Notes: generated by a model from the letters alone, not told the origin. Numbered from the stretch's first letter, positions 1-9,549 are shown. The stretch: 64,000 nt of DNA from Gimesia sp. (GCA_002706765.1 PAJV01000058.1:124001-188000); one strand, 5' to 3'. Numbers and translations: made by a program.

Positions 1-13
1 CTGATACAGGATG

Positions 14-2050
14 TTACTTCTGAAGAGCTTCCGCAGGTACCAGAATCTCCCCGGGAGTTAACGCCAGCACGGACGGTATGCCAACGAGCAGAACGTAGTG
101 ATCTTCAAAGGCTCCCTCGGTGGGTCGGTTCAGCACCAGTCGCCATAGTTTTCCCGCTGCCTGTTGCTGGCCAGTCGCTGTGTACAACTTTGGTTCGGCA
201 ATATTCTGTTCTGACCAGACCTGTTTGCCGGAGGGATCAACCAGTCTCGCGCTGACGCGCTCTCCCGGACCTCCGCCAAACACGCCCACTGCCCACTTCT
301 CTACTCCCGCGGGAACCCAGAAGTAAAAATCTCCCGTGGCAGCCATCAGTCGAATCGGTGCCCCTTCCGACGTCAGACACACTTGATGCGACGACTGATC
401 CACTGTGACAAAGTTCGCCCCCGGATCGCAGGTGATGCGATACACGCCCGTTTCAGGAGCTTTGAATGCACAGGTTGCACTCTGTTTGAACGGAATGGAG
501 TCAACCGGAATTGCTTTCCCGGAAGGCGTCGTGACTTTGACAGGTATCTTATCTCCCGTGTATTTCGCCAGTTGATGATAACTGAATTCCACGGAAACCT
601 TCTCTCCCTGCGTCGCATAGAGCAGGTACTGCGACAAACCGCGCTGCCGCACCTTCCGTCGTGGCCCGGAGTCGGTTTTCGCACTCGCGTCGAGCGGCTT
701 GAGCCGACTAATGTCTGTTTCATAAGGCGTGATATTGCCCGCTTCACTGGCCGGCATCCACTTTTGAAACAACGCGGGAGTTAACTCGTATTCCACTTTC
801 CGATCCCCCTGTTCAACCCGCAAGGTTCCCGTCACATTCTCCACTGCTGAGATATAGGAAGCATCATAGAAAGCCATCACCGGATGCAGGTCAGCAGCTT
901 TGACTACACAGTCTTTAAAAGTGACTCCGCCAATCTGACCGACGACTCCCGCCCGCGCGATAAACTGGATAACCGGCAGCGCCGCATCATCCTTCTCCGG
1001 ACCAATGATCGTACAGTTTTTCAACCTGATCGGACAGACGTCCGCCGGTTTGTCGAGAAATGCCACCGGTGTCTGATCGGTACTTTTGAAAGTACAGTTC
1101 TCAAACTCAATCGAGCCCTGCACGCTGCCGGGATTATTATTCCTGGTGGTACAGGAGAGCGCTCTCCCTTTCCCCGTACTGCGACAGTTCTCAAAGCGAA
1201 TGGAGACCGGCTGTGATTCCCGTGTCAGATTCGTCAGGTACAACAGATAACCGGGCCCCTGATTATTTTCCGAAACGCAATTTCGCAGCACACAATTGAC
1301 CAGGCATTCCTCTGCGTGGTTCGGCTCAAAATCAACTCCCGCCATCGGGGCAGTACCGGCCGTGTCTTTAAACACGGTATTTTCAATCAACAGATTCTCG
1401 GCACTGATAATACTGATCCCCTGGCGATAATTGCGTTCAAAGACGACATCTTTGATGGTAATGTTCCGGTTGGTCACTCCCCGTTTCGACACTCCCAGGT
1501 ACACGCCATCACCGCCGGTTTCGCGAATCACCAGCCCGCTAACAGTCACGTTGCTGCAACTCCGCACACTGATCCCGTTCCGCCATTCTGCTTTTTGATA
1601 AGGGGCCGCATCGTAGTCGGCCCGTCGCATCTGCAGGATGGCTCCCGTTCCGGTCAGCTTGATATTCTCTTTCAGCGAAGCATTCAACAGTGAAGCGGTA
1701 GCCGCTTTGAATTCCCCTTTTTTCGCATGGATTTCCACACCTGCCTCAATGACAATTTCCTGGTCACTGGCCAGTTGAATTGGCGTCACAATCCAGGGCG
1801 CGTCCCTCTTCTCCACGATCACTTTCTTTGCACCGGAATTAATCGCCGACTGCAAAGCTGCCGTCGCATCTTCCCGTTCAAAGCCCCACCAGGACGCATA
1901 CGCGACATCCGTTTTCCCTGCCTTCAGTTCGTCAATCGCCCCTTGGTCAATCGCCCCTGGATTGACGCCAGTTCCCGCTCCCGCTTCCACAGCAGACATC
2001 ATCAGCAGGCTGAAGCACACAATCAGGAATCGAAAACAGAATAAAGACAT
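14..2050 (-). CDS. Secreted right-handed beta-helix (pectate-lyase-fold) protein
   Basis: Probably a secreted polysaccharide-binding or polysaccharide-degrading protein. The N-terminus has a hydrophobic signal peptide ending near an AxA-like VEAGA. Residues of about 60-430 hold the short recurring strands of a parallel beta-helix, with repeated phrases of the kind NVTVSGLVI, NITIKDVVFERN and LLIENTVFKD. The C-terminal 170 residues look like a separate beta-rich domain, perhaps pre-peptidase-like. An in-frame GTG lies 15 nt upstream, but I chose the ATG because AAAGG sits 7 nt before it and the signal peptide then begins normally. The gene is divergent from the DUF1501 gene and has no obvious operon partner. 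I cannot identify the substrate. Planctomycetes encode many such proteins near sulfatases, which makes a role in algal glycan use plausible, but that is inference. Confidence 0.8.
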   Translation of the reverse strand: MSLFCFRFLIVCFSLLMMSAVEAGAGTGVNPGAIDQGAIDELKAGKTDVAYASWWGFEREDATAALQSAINSGAKKVIVEKRDAPWIVTPIQLASDQEIVIEAGVEIHAKKGEFKAATASLLNASLKENIKLTGTGAILQMRRADYDAAPYQKAEWRNGISVRSCSNVTVSGLVIRETGGDGVYLGVSKRGVTNRNITIKDVVFERNYRQGISIISAENLLIENTVFKDTAGTAPMAGVDFEPNHAEECLVNCVLRNCVSENNQGPGYLLYLTNLTRESQPVSIRFENCRSTGKGRALSCTTRNNNPGSVQGSIEFENCTFKSTDQTPVAFLDKPADVCPIRLKNCTIIGPEKDDAALPVIQFIARAGVVGQIGGVTFKDCVVKAADLHPVMAFYDASYISAVENVTGTLRVEQGDRKVEYELTPALFQKWMPASEAGNITPYETDISRLKPLDASAKTDSGPRRKVRQRGLSQYLLYATQGEKVSVEFSYHQLAKYTGDKIPVKVTTPSGKAIPVDSIPFKQSATCAFKAPETGVYRITCDPGANFVTVDQSSHQVCLTSEGAPIRLMAATGDFYFWVPAGVEKWAVGVFGGGPGERVSARLVDPSGKQVWSEQNIAEPKLYTATGQQQAAGKLWRLVLNRPTEGAFEDHYVLLVGIPSVLALTPGEILVPAEALQK

Positions 2051-2433
2051 AAAACTACCTTTCACAAGCAGACGAAGTCAGCGTAACAAGATTTGGCCAG
2101 CAGAGGATTTCCGGGCTGTTTCACAGCCTCGACAGGGAAACAGGACATTTCCCTCAAAATAGGTCACCCAGGTGGCCGATGCAAGGAAATCAGACAGGCT
2201 TTCTGCGACATTGATGATTCATAAACGGTGGTCATCCCCCCCAGTAGAAACAATCAATTTTCAAAGGAAAACGACCTGAACAATTTCTCGCTCTATTCCA
2301 GGGTCGTGCTGGACTTGAATTCGAAATAATGTTAACATAAGCAGCATTACATATGAAATTCGCTCGGTTTACGCTGCAGATGGTACCCACGAGTCTAAAC
2401 TCAGGCTCCTGACATACGACAGAGGAACGAGAT
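2051..2433. other. Divergent intergenic region
   Basis: This spacer separates two divergently transcribed genes and must hold both promoters. I see no tRNA, repeat or conserved element. The plus-strand gene has a purine-rich ribosome-binding stretch (AGAGGAACGAG) just before its ATG. Short open frames here have no homology I recognise. Confidence 0.5.
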
Positions 2434-3837
2434 ATGCAACGGCGGCAATTTCTGGTGGCTTCGGGGATCGGCTTTGCCGGCATGTCGTTTGGAAAACCGG
2501 CTGCGGTTCAGTCTGCTCCCCCGACTCAGACAGCACCGGGTCGAAAGACCGCCAAATCCACGATTCTGTTTTTCCTCTGCGGCGGTGCCTCGCATCTCGA
2601 CATGTGGGACATGAAACCCCACGCTCCCTCGAATTATCGTGGTACGTTTTCCCCCATCCAGACTTCCGCACCGGGCGTCCAGCTCTGCGAACATCTGCCG
2701 ATGCTCGCAAAGCAGGCGCATCACCTGGCCCTCATCAACTCCGTCGGCGCGACCGTGAATACCAACGATCATCACGCCGGATACTATTACAATCTGACCG
2801 GACACATTCCGGACCAGTCGTTTATCACACTCGGCAATAACCGGACGCCGATGCCGGATGACTGGCCGTACATGGGCTCGGTAGTCGCATCGCGACGTCC
2901 CTCACACAAGAGTCTGCCGAACGCGATTTCACTCCCGCACATGCCCAGCCGCGCCCCCTATACACGGCCTGGTCAGTTCGCCGCCCGCATCGGCGTGGAA
3001 CACGACCCCATGTACATTCAGGGCACGCGCGAAGAACCGCTCAAGCTCCGCGGCCCGGCCATGTCACTCGAAGGGGATGTCACTGCCGACCGACTGACCG
3101 AACGCATGTCACTTCTGAAACAGCTCGATACCGCCCGTCGCAACTTTGATGGCTTCGCCGAAATCAACACCATGAACCGGCACCAGGAACGCGCACTCTC
3201 GCTGCTGCTTTCTTCAGAGTCCACTTCTGCCTTCGATCTGGAGCAGGAATCACAGGCTACCATGGAACGCTATGGAAAAACCATCAACGGCATGAGCCTG
3301 CTGGTCGCCCGCAGACTGGTCGAAGCACAAGTCCCCTTCATTACAGTCTTCTGGAAAGGGGACCTCAACAAACTGGGGAAAAAATGTAAGAGTGCCGGCA
3401 GCTGGGATACGCATGGCAACAACTTCAATTGCCTCAAACAAAACCTGCTGCCCGAATTCGATCGCGCCTACTCCGCTTTGATTGAAGACCTTGCCAACCG
3501 TGGACTGCTGGATGAAACACTGGTGATGGTCACCAGCGAAATGGGCCGCAAACCCAAAATTGGTGACCCCCGTTCCGGCGGAATATCAGGCGCCGGACGC
3601 GATCATTGGACGCACTGCCTGACCGACGTCCTCGCCGGTGGCGGAATCAAAGGCGGACAGACCTTCGGAGCCAGCGACCGCTACGGCGAATACCCGCTCA
3701 ACAGCCCGGTCACCCCCGCCGACGTCACACACACCGTCTACCACGCCATGGGCATCGACGACCTCATCGCCTACGACAAACTGGAACGCCCCTATCATCT
3801 GCTCGATGATTCGAAACCGTTGACGGCGCTGTTCTGA
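2434..3837 (+). CDS. DUF1501 family exported protein
   Basis: A member of the planctomycete-abundant DUF1501 family, which has an alkaline-phosphatase/sulfatase-like fold and no proven biochemical role. A twin-arginine-type leader is visible at residues 1-20 (RRQFLVASG followed by a hydrophobic stretch), so export by Tat is likely. Family hallmarks follow: FLCGGASHLDMWDMKP near residue 47, SWDTHG in the middle, VTSEMGRKPKIG and GGIKGGQTFGASD in the C-terminal third. At 467 residues the length is normal. Most DUF1501 genes sit beside a PSCyt1/DUF1549/DUF1553 gene; this one does not, so it is an orphan copy. A good ribosome-binding site precedes the ATG. Confidence 0.9.
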   Translation: MQRRQFLVASGIGFAGMSFGKPAAVQSAPPTQTAPGRKTAKSTILFFLCGGASHLDMWDMKPHAPSNYRGTFSPIQTSAPGVQLCEHLPMLAKQAHHLALINSVGATVNTNDHHAGYYYNLTGHIPDQSFITLGNNRTPMPDDWPYMGSVVASRRPSHKSLPNAISLPHMPSRAPYTRPGQFAARIGVEHDPMYIQGTREEPLKLRGPAMSLEGDVTADRLTERMSLLKQLDTARRNFDGFAEINTMNRHQERALSLLLSSESTSAFDLEQESQATMERYGKTINGMSLLVARRLVEAQVPFITVFWKGDLNKLGKKCKSAGSWDTHGNNFNCLKQNLLPEFDRAYSALIEDLANRGLLDETLVMVTSEMGRKPKIGDPRSGGISGAGRDHWTHCLTDVLAGGGIKGGQTFGASDRYGEYPLNSPVTPADVTHTVYHAMGIDDLIAYDKLERPYHLLDDSKPLTALF

Positions 3838-3862
3838 GCTGCATCAGAATCGACGTGAAGCC

Positions 3863-4414
3863 ATGATCCCTTCCGACAACAGTTGGCAACCGCTTCCCGT
3901 ATCAGACATTCAAGTCACGCTCGGAGACTTCAACAGATGGGTTCTGTGTGGTGGATGCTCAATCGACTGGCTGCTCGATAAAACAACCCGGGAACATGCT
4001 GACACGGATATCGGCATCTTTCGCTCAGAGCTCATATGCTGTTTGAAATCCATCGATCAATCTCGCGTATTTCTCTGTGACCCGCCCGGTCAGCTTGTCG
4101 CCTGGAATGGTATAGAGGTTCCGGCACACGTACACGATATCTGGATAACAAACAAAGAGAGAACTCACTGGGTTCTGCAATTGATGGTCTATGATGACCA
4201 CGTTGACACGGTCATCTATCGTCGCGATCCACGCCTCACCTGGCCCAAAAGTCAGCATGCGATTTCCATACGTGGTGTCAAAATCCTGAATCCAGTCGTG
4301 ACGCTCCTGTTTAAACTGCATCGACAGGAATTACGGGACAAAGATTGCCACGACGTTTCAAATTTGATCGAGTACGGCACTCAATTATTATTAGCAAAAC
4401 AGAATCGCATTTAA
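3863..4414 (+). CDS. Nucleotidyltransferase-like protein, aminoglycoside 2''-adenylyltransferase family
   Basis: A small nucleotidyltransferase-fold protein. Residues 28-52 carry the family motif: GG at 30-31 followed by REHADTDI, in which H45, D47 and D49 occupy the positions that normally bind the metal and nucleotide. This pattern resembles ANT(2'')-type and related uncharacterised transferases (PF10706-like). A second conserved block, ILNPVVTLLFKLHRQELRDKDCHD, lies near the C-terminus; only its start is motif-like. The family includes resistance enzymes, but chromosomal relatives often have unknown substrates, so I do not call it a resistance gene. It starts 25 bp after the DUF1501 gene and could be co-transcribed, though the two are functionally unrelated. 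The gene looks somewhat more AT-rich than its neighbours, which would fit horizontal acquisition. Confidence 0.7.
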   Translation: MIPSDNSWQPLPVSDIQVTLGDFNRWVLCGGCSIDWLLDKTTREHADTDIGIFRSELICCLKSIDQSRVFLCDPPGQLVAWNGIEVPAHVHDIWITNKERTHWVLQLMVYDDHVDTVIYRRDPRLTWPKSQHAISIRGVKILNPVVTLLFKLHRQELRDKDCHDVSNLIEYGTQLLLAKQNRI

Positions 4415-4444
4415 ATTCGACGAAGAAATTGAGACATCTGTATT

Positions 4445-7400
4445 TCAAGAAACTTGCTTCTCTGCTTCAGGCTCCGGTTTCTTGCGCAGGTATTCATCCA
4501 GTTTTTGGAACACGACATAAAACACCGGGATGAAGAAGATCGCCAGAATTGTCGACGCCAGCATGCCGCCGAAGACTGCTGTTCCTAATGCCCGCTGCCC
4601 CGCCGCCCCGGCTCCATTCGCGATCACCAGGGGGACCACTCCCAGAATGAATGCGAACGAGGTCATGATAATCGGTCGAAATCGCATCTGTGCTGCCGCG
4701 GTGGCGGCTTCGAGAATCGAGTTGCCCTGGCGACGTAAGTCCCGCGCAAACTCGACAATCAGAATCGCATTTTTACTTGCCAGCGCGATGATCAGCACAA
4801 TACCGATCTGTGTATAAATATTGATTTCCATCCCGCGGTACGCCACCGCCGCGACGGCTCCCAGTAATCCCAGCGGAACCACCAGAATCACCGCTACGGG
4901 CAACAGCCAGCTTTCATACTGCGCTGCCAGCACCAGGTAGACCAGTAAAATCGCTACGCCGAAAATGAAAATTGATTCACTGCCCACACGCTTCTCCTGG
5001 AATGCCGTCCCCGTCCATTCATAACCCAGAGAATTCGAAAGGTTCTCATCGGCGATCTGCTCCATGATCCGCAATGCATCACCGGAACTGTAGCCTGTCC
5101 GATACCCGCCCGAAACAGTCGCTGCCGGGTACAGGTTGTACCGGTTGATTACCTGAGGCCCGAAGGATTTCTTAATTGTAATCAGAGACCGCAGCGGCAG
5201 CATTTTGCCTTCACTCGTACGGACTTCCAGGCGTTCAATATCTTCGGGTTTGGCGCGGAATTCCTGATCCGCCTGGACCCGTACCTGGTAGGTCCGTCCG
5301 AACTTGTTGAAGTCATTCACATAGGTCGAGCCCAGAAAAGCCTGCAGTGTGGTGAAGATATTTCCCAGCGGTACATTCAGTGTTTTCGCTTTTTCGCGGT
5401 CGATCTCCAGGTACAGTTGAGGCACACCGGGTCGAAATGAAGTTGTAACTCCCTGCAACGCAGACTGACTGTTCGCGTCCGCTACAATCGCCTGCGCTGC
5501 TTCCTGCAGGACCTGTAATCCCGCATCCGTGCGGTCTTCCACCTGCATCTCAAATCCACCCCGCATCCCCAGCCCACGAATCGGAGGTGGAGGAAACGCA
5601 AACACGACTGCTTCCTGAATTGGTGCCAGCTTCTGTTGAATTGACGCCAGTATTTTTTCCTGCGTGATACCTTTCGCCACCCGCTCCTCAAATGGATCGA
5701 ACGAGGCGAACACGGTTCCCGCATTAGAGGCACTGCTGTTATCGAGCAGCGAAAGCCCCCCGATGGTGATCCAGCTGGCAACTCCCTCGGTTTCTGCCAG
5801 CACGTTATCGACTTTTTTCATCACTTCCCGCGAACGCTGCTGCGAAGCCGCATCGGGCAACTGGACGGCCATCAGGATATACCCCTGGTCTTCCATCGGA
5901 ATAAATCCGGTTGGCATCCGCAGATACCACCAGCCCGCCAGGGTTACCAGCGCCGCGAATACCACGAACACCGGTATGACCAGTCGTACCAGCCGCTTTA
6001 CAATGCTCGTATAAGTCCGCTCAAAATATCCATACACACTTTCAAACCAGCGATAGAAAATAAATTTCTTCTTCTTCGTAACCGGTCTGAGCCAGAGCGC
6101 ACACTGGGCCGGCTTTAATGTGACCGCATTGATTGCACTCAATAACGCAGTCGCGGCAATCGTCAATGCGAACTGCCGATAGAGTTGTCCCGTGATCCCG
6201 CCCAGCAGAGACGCAGGAATAAATACGGCCAGCAGGACCAGCGTAATTCCGATGATCGGACCGAGTACCTCCGACATCGCCCGGATCGTGGCTTCTTTAG
6301 GCGGTTCGCCCCGTTCAATATGATGCACGGCATTCTCCACCACGACGATCGCATCATCAACTACAATTCCAATTGCGAGAATCAGACCAAACAGCGTCAG
6401 CATGTTGATCGAGAAACCCAATGCGTACATGGCTGCAAATGCCCCGATGATTGTCACGGGAACCGTAGTCGCCGGAATCAGCACAGCCCGCCAGTCCTGC
6501 AAAAAGACCAGGATCACAATCAGCACCAGAATGCCCGCTTCAAACAGCGTTTTATATACTTCATGAATGGACGCTTCCACGAATTCTGTCGTATTCAGGG
6601 GAATACTGTACTCCACGCCTTCGGGAAATTTCTCGCCCATTTCCTCGACCACTTTTTTGACATCTTCTGCCACCTGCAATGCGTTGGCACCAGGCAGTTG
6701 ATAAATTCCGATATTCGCGTTCGGCTGCCCTTCCTTTTCCGTAAACTGATCGTACGACTGTCCCCCCAGTTCCACGCGAGCCACATCTTTCAGATAGACC
6801 AGACGCGTCCCTTCACCGGTCTTGACAATGATATTTTCGAACTGTTCCGCATCACTCAATCGACCCATGGTCGTTACGGTATACTGGAATTTCCGACCAT
6901 CTTCCGTCGGAGGTTGACCAATCTGGCCAGCGGCGACCTGCACGTTCTGTTCGGCCAGTGCCTGCATCACATCCTGCACGGTCATTTTGCGGGCTTTCAG
7001 TTCCTCGGGATCAAGCCAGATTCGCATGCTGTAGTTTGCGGTACCAAATACGGTCACCTCGCCGACACCGGGTACACGACTCAAGCGGTCCCGCATCCGC
7101 AGATTCGCATAGTTTGAGAGGAACAGCGTATCCATGCTCGGATCTTCACTGGTTAATGAGAGCACCAGAATAATATTGGTCGACTGTTTTTTGACCGTGA
7201 CTCCCTGACGCCGCACTTCTTCGGGCAACTGCGGTTCTGCAATCGCGACACGGTTCTGCACCAGAACCTGCGCATCATCCAGGTCTGTGCCGATCTCAAA
7301 CGTAACGGTTAATGAATAGGAACCATCGCCGGAACACGTCGATTGCATATACAGCATATTTTCCGTGCCGTTCACCTGCTGTTCAATCGGAGAAGCCACC

Positions 7401-7582
7401 GTGTCGGACAGAATTGATGCATTCGCACCCGGGTAGCTGGTACTTACACGAATGGTGGGAGGGGTAATCTCCGGATACTGTTCAATCGGCAAGACCCACA
7501 AAGCGACCAGACCAATCAAAACCGTAATGATGGCAATCACATTGGCAAATATCGGTCGTTCAATAAAGAACTTCGAGAACAT
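4445..7582 (-). CDS. RND multidrug efflux pump, inner-membrane subunit (AcrB/MexB type)
   Basis: A proton-driven pump of the hydrophobe/amphiphile efflux (HAE1) family. At 1,045 residues it has the full AcrB-like length. The start FFIERPIFANVIAII is the usual cytoplasmic leader into TM1. TM4 near residue 408 keeps the proton-relay pair in GIVVDDAIVVVEN, and TM10 keeps the lysine in ALASKNAILIVEF near residue 937, so the relay appears intact. Two large periplasmic loops follow TM1 and TM7, as expected. It lies 140 bp downstream of an adaptor gene and then a MarR-type regulator, all on the minus strand. No TolC-like outer-membrane gene is present nearby, so the pump would need a channel encoded elsewhere. 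The substrate cannot be read from the sequence. Confidence 0.95.
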   Translation of the reverse strand: MFSKFFIERPIFANVIAIITVLIGLVALWVLPIEQYPEITPPTIRVSTSYPGANASILSDTVASPIEQQVNGTENMLYMQSTCSGDGSYSLTVTFEIGTDLDDAQVLVQNRVAIAEPQLPEEVRRQGVTVKKQSTNIILVLSLTSEDPSMDTLFLSNYANLRMRDRLSRVPGVGEVTVFGTANYSMRIWLDPEELKARKMTVQDVMQALAEQNVQVAAGQIGQPPTEDGRKFQYTVTTMGRLSDAEQFENIIVKTGEGTRLVYLKDVARVELGGQSYDQFTEKEGQPNANIGIYQLPGANALQVAEDVKKVVEEMGEKFPEGVEYSIPLNTTEFVEASIHEVYKTLFEAGILVLIVILVFLQDWRAVLIPATTVPVTIIGAFAAMYALGFSINMLTLFGLILAIGIVVDDAIVVVENAVHHIERGEPPKEATIRAMSEVLGPIIGITLVLLAVFIPASLLGGITGQLYRQFALTIAATALLSAINAVTLKPAQCALWLRPVTKKKKFIFYRWFESVYGYFERTYTSIVKRLVRLVIPVFVVFAALVTLAGWWYLRMPTGFIPMEDQGYILMAVQLPDAASQQRSREVMKKVDNVLAETEGVASWITIGGLSLLDNSSASNAGTVFASFDPFEERVAKGITQEKILASIQQKLAPIQEAVVFAFPPPPIRGLGMRGGFEMQVEDRTDAGLQVLQEAAQAIVADANSQSALQGVTTSFRPGVPQLYLEIDREKAKTLNVPLGNIFTTLQAFLGSTYVNDFNKFGRTYQVRVQADQEFRAKPEDIERLEVRTSEGKMLPLRSLITIKKSFGPQVINRYNLYPAATVSGGYRTGYSSGDALRIMEQIADENLSNSLGYEWTGTAFQEKRVGSESIFIFGVAILLVYLVLAAQYESWLLPVAVILVVPLGLLGAVAAVAYRGMEINIYTQIGIVLIIALASKNAILIVEFARDLRRQGNSILEAATAAAQMRFRPIIMTSFAFILGVVPLVIANGAGAAGQRALGTAVFGGMLASTILAIFFIPVFYVVFQKLDEYLRKKPEPEAEKQVS

Positions 7583-7722
7583 ACGACAAACCGTTCTGAT
7601 AAATAATAATGGAACTGTTAATGCAGAATCAGGTAGTCAGATCAGGGAATGGCGGGCGAGTTCCCTGTTTACCTGACGCGCTGAAAAACAGGCCAGACAG
7701 GCAGATGGATCAGACAGCCGAA

Positions 7723-8913
7723 TCAACTGGCTGATTTTTTATTCTCTGTTTTCGTGTCTTGAGAAACAGCCGATTTCGCGGACGTTTCCGGTGTCTTGTC
7801 CTCCGGGTTGACTTCCTTACCCGGCTGTGCGCGCTGCAAACCCACCACGACCACACGGTCATCCGGTTTGAGGCCACTCTCAATCACACGTTTCCCGTCC
7901 ACCAGGATCCCGGTTTCGACGGCACGATGCTCGACAATATTTTTTTCATTCACGACCCGCAAAAAGTCGCCTCGCTGATCGGAACCTATCGCTTCTTCCG
8001 GAACCAGCAGTTTTTTTGCAGGATCGCCAACCTTGCCCCGGACCCGCACAAACAGACCGGGAATCAGACCTCCGTCTGTATTATCAAACACAGCGCGACG
8101 CTCTGTGGTCCCCGTTTCGGGATCAACGCCGAATTCACGAAAATCCAGTTTCCCCTCGAATTCAAAATCTGACGAATCCCCCAGAGCCAGTTCAATCCGA
8201 AGCGGATCTGCTTCGCTGATTTTGATCTCACCTTTCTGTGCCATTTCCAGAAATCGCAGTAAATCAGCCTCACTGATCGTAAAATAAGCATAAATAGGAT
8301 CGGTTGCTTCGATCTTCGCAAGCGTCGTTTCACCAATCTGTATCAGGTTGCCAATATCCACCATGTGATGGCCAATCCGGCCGGCGAAGGGGGCGGTAAT
8401 CTTCGTATAACTCAGACTCAGTTTTGCTTCTTGTAATCTGGCTTCTGCTGCTCCCAGGTCTGCTTTCGATGTGGCAACTTCGGCTTCCTGGATATCCAGT
8501 TCATTTGCAGTCGCTACTTTCTTGGCAGCCAGTTCTTTTGTCCGCTTCAGATTCTGTTCGGCCAGAAGTAACTGGGCACTCGCCTTTTCCTGCGCCGCCT
8601 GGGCAGAAGCGACTTCGGCTTCATAAGGGGCCGGGTCAATCAGATACAGCAGCTGACCTTTTTCTACCAGATCACCATCCCTGAAATGAATTTCCTGCAG
8701 ATAGCCGGAAACACGGGCTCGTAATACAACGGTTTTCGAGGCGCGGGTCTGTCCCGTTGTTGAGTAGTATTCCTGCACTTCCTGCTCCACCGGCAAACTG
8801 ACGGTCACCTGGGGTGGCGGAGGTGCAACAAACTCATTTTTCTGCTGACATCCCACGAGAGCCAGAAGCCCCGGCAGTATGAACCACTTGAACGGTTTCC
8901 CATTAACTTGCAT
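7723..8913 (-). CDS. RND efflux periplasmic adaptor lipoprotein (membrane fusion protein)
   Basis: The adaptor that bridges the inner-membrane pump to an outer-membrane channel. A lipobox (ALVGC) near residue 22 predicts a lipid-anchored protein. Next come a barrel-sandwich half motif (VVLRARVSGYLQEIHFRDGD), an alanine/glutamate-rich alpha-hairpin at about residues 95-165, the second lipoyl half (YTKITAPFAGRIGHH), a beta-barrel domain and a charged C-terminal tail rich in Lys, Glu and Ser. At 396 residues it has AcrA length. It precedes the pump gene. A sequence resembling the motif upstream of the neighbouring MarR gene lies 20-34 nt before its ATG, so MarR control is likely. Confidence 0.93.
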   Translation of the reverse strand: MQVNGKPFKWFILPGLLALVGCQQKNEFVAPPPPQVTVSLPVEQEVQEYYSTTGQTRASKTVVLRARVSGYLQEIHFRDGDLVEKGQLLYLIDPAPYEAEVASAQAAQEKASAQLLLAEQNLKRTKELAAKKVATANELDIQEAEVATSKADLGAAEARLQEAKLSLSYTKITAPFAGRIGHHMVDIGNLIQIGETTLAKIEATDPIYAYFTISEADLLRFLEMAQKGEIKISEADPLRIELALGDSSDFEFEGKLDFREFGVDPETGTTERRAVFDNTDGGLIPGLFVRVRGKVGDPAKKLLVPEEAIGSDQRGDFLRVVNEKNIVEHRAVETGILVDGKRVIESGLKPDDRVVVVGLQRAQPGKEVNPEDKTPETSAKSAVSQDTKTENKKSAS

Positions 8914-8932
8914 GGGTTCTTTTCTCCGAATT

Positions 8933-8947
8933 CTAGACGGTATCTAA
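8933..8947 (-). promoter_or_regulatory. Candidate MarR operator upstream of the efflux adaptor
   Basis: The minus strand reads TTAGATACCGTCTAG, an imperfect inverted repeat with arms TTAGA and TCTAG. It lies 20-34 nt upstream of the adaptor ATG. The TTAGA...TCTA(A/G) arms match the perfect palindrome before the MarR gene at a similar distance. The site overlaps the end of a dispersed intergenic element, so its conservation may have two causes. Confidence 0.4.
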
Positions 8948-9001
8948 TATTACTGTAGCGTCTCCAGGCCATTTGGATTGCGCATATCAGATCGAGAGAC
9001 G
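8933..9001 (-). repeat. Dispersed ~70-bp intergenic element, copy C
   Basis: On the minus strand it begins CGTCTCTC, and 37 nt after that start comes GAGACGCTACAGTAA, ending near GTCTAG. CGTCTC and GAGACG are perfect inverted arms that could form a stem. It shares the 15-mer GAGACGCTACAGTAA exactly with the copy near 17.6 kb, and ATCTGA, ATCCAAAT and CCTGGAGAC with the copy near 30.4 kb. It is one base shorter than the others. It fills part of the MarR-adaptor spacer. Confidence 0.55.
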
Positions 9002-9056
9002 CTCTGGTTACACGACCTGCGAGCTTCATCAACGGCCTGCAGACAAAAACTGATTT

Positions 9057-9515
9057 TTATTCACACTTCAATGTCGCTTCCGAATAATGATCCAGATTGG
9101 CATCAACACGCTGCAACATACTCCGCAGAGCTTTCACCTCTGACTCGGAAAGACCCCGTTCCAGTTGATTGCGAACGGCACGGAAACATTTCACAATTCG
9201 ATTCCACACCGGCAGTGCGGCCTTCGTAGGGGAAACGATCCGCTTGCGTCGATCTTCCGGATCCACCTCACGTTTGATCAAGCCATCACGCTCCATCCGC
9301 TCCAGTACCACCACAATCGACGGCGGCTGTACACGCATCCGCTGTGCCAGTTCTCCCTGCGACTGCTCTCCTTCCAAAGCCAGCAATGCCAGGATCTGAC
9401 ACTGCCGATACGTAATCCCCTCGTTCTGCAGCTCCGCATTCACTGCGTTCTCCAGTCGATGGGCCGTCATATGCACCCAGTAGCCACAGTCCTGTTTAAA
9501 ATCATATTCCAGCAT
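9057..9515 (-). CDS. MarR family transcriptional regulator
   Basis: A small winged-helix regulator of about 152 residues. The central region has the MarR pattern: helix-turn-helix ITYRQCQILALLALEGEQS, recognition helix QPPSIVVVLERMERDGL, and wing residues VDPEDRRKRIVSPT. These proteins act as dimers and usually release DNA on binding small phenolic or hydrophobic ligands. It lies 143 bp upstream of the RND adaptor gene on the same strand, which argues strongly that it controls the pump. I chose the ATG over a TTG one codon upstream. A palindrome TTAGACATCTAA at 9538-9549 is a good autoregulatory operator candidate. Confidence 0.93.
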   Translation of the reverse strand: MLEYDFKQDCGYWVHMTAHRLENAVNAELQNEGITYRQCQILALLALEGEQSQGELAQRMRVQPPSIVVVLERMERDGLIKREVDPEDRRKRIVSPTKAALPVWNRIVKCFRAVRNQLERGLSESEVKALRSMLQRVDANLDHYSEATLKCE

Positions 9516-9537
9516 CAATATTCACCCGCCCTTTTAG

Positions 9538-9549
9538 TTAGACATCTAA
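9538..9549 (-). promoter_or_regulatory. Candidate MarR autoregulatory operator
   Basis: The perfect interrupted palindrome TTAGACATCTAA (arms TTAGA/TCTAA) lies 23-34 nt before the MarR ATG. It resembles the site before the adaptor gene in arm sequence and placement. The assignment as an operator is inference. Confidence 0.5.

Noticed and set aside
2369-2805. Minus-strand frames at the start of the DUF1501 gene
   Set aside because: They are antisense to its leader and first domain and lack recognisable features.
6185-7117. A 310-codon plus-strand open frame inside the first RND pump gene
   Set aside because: It is antisense to a clear, full-length AcrB-like gene and its product has no recognisable domain.
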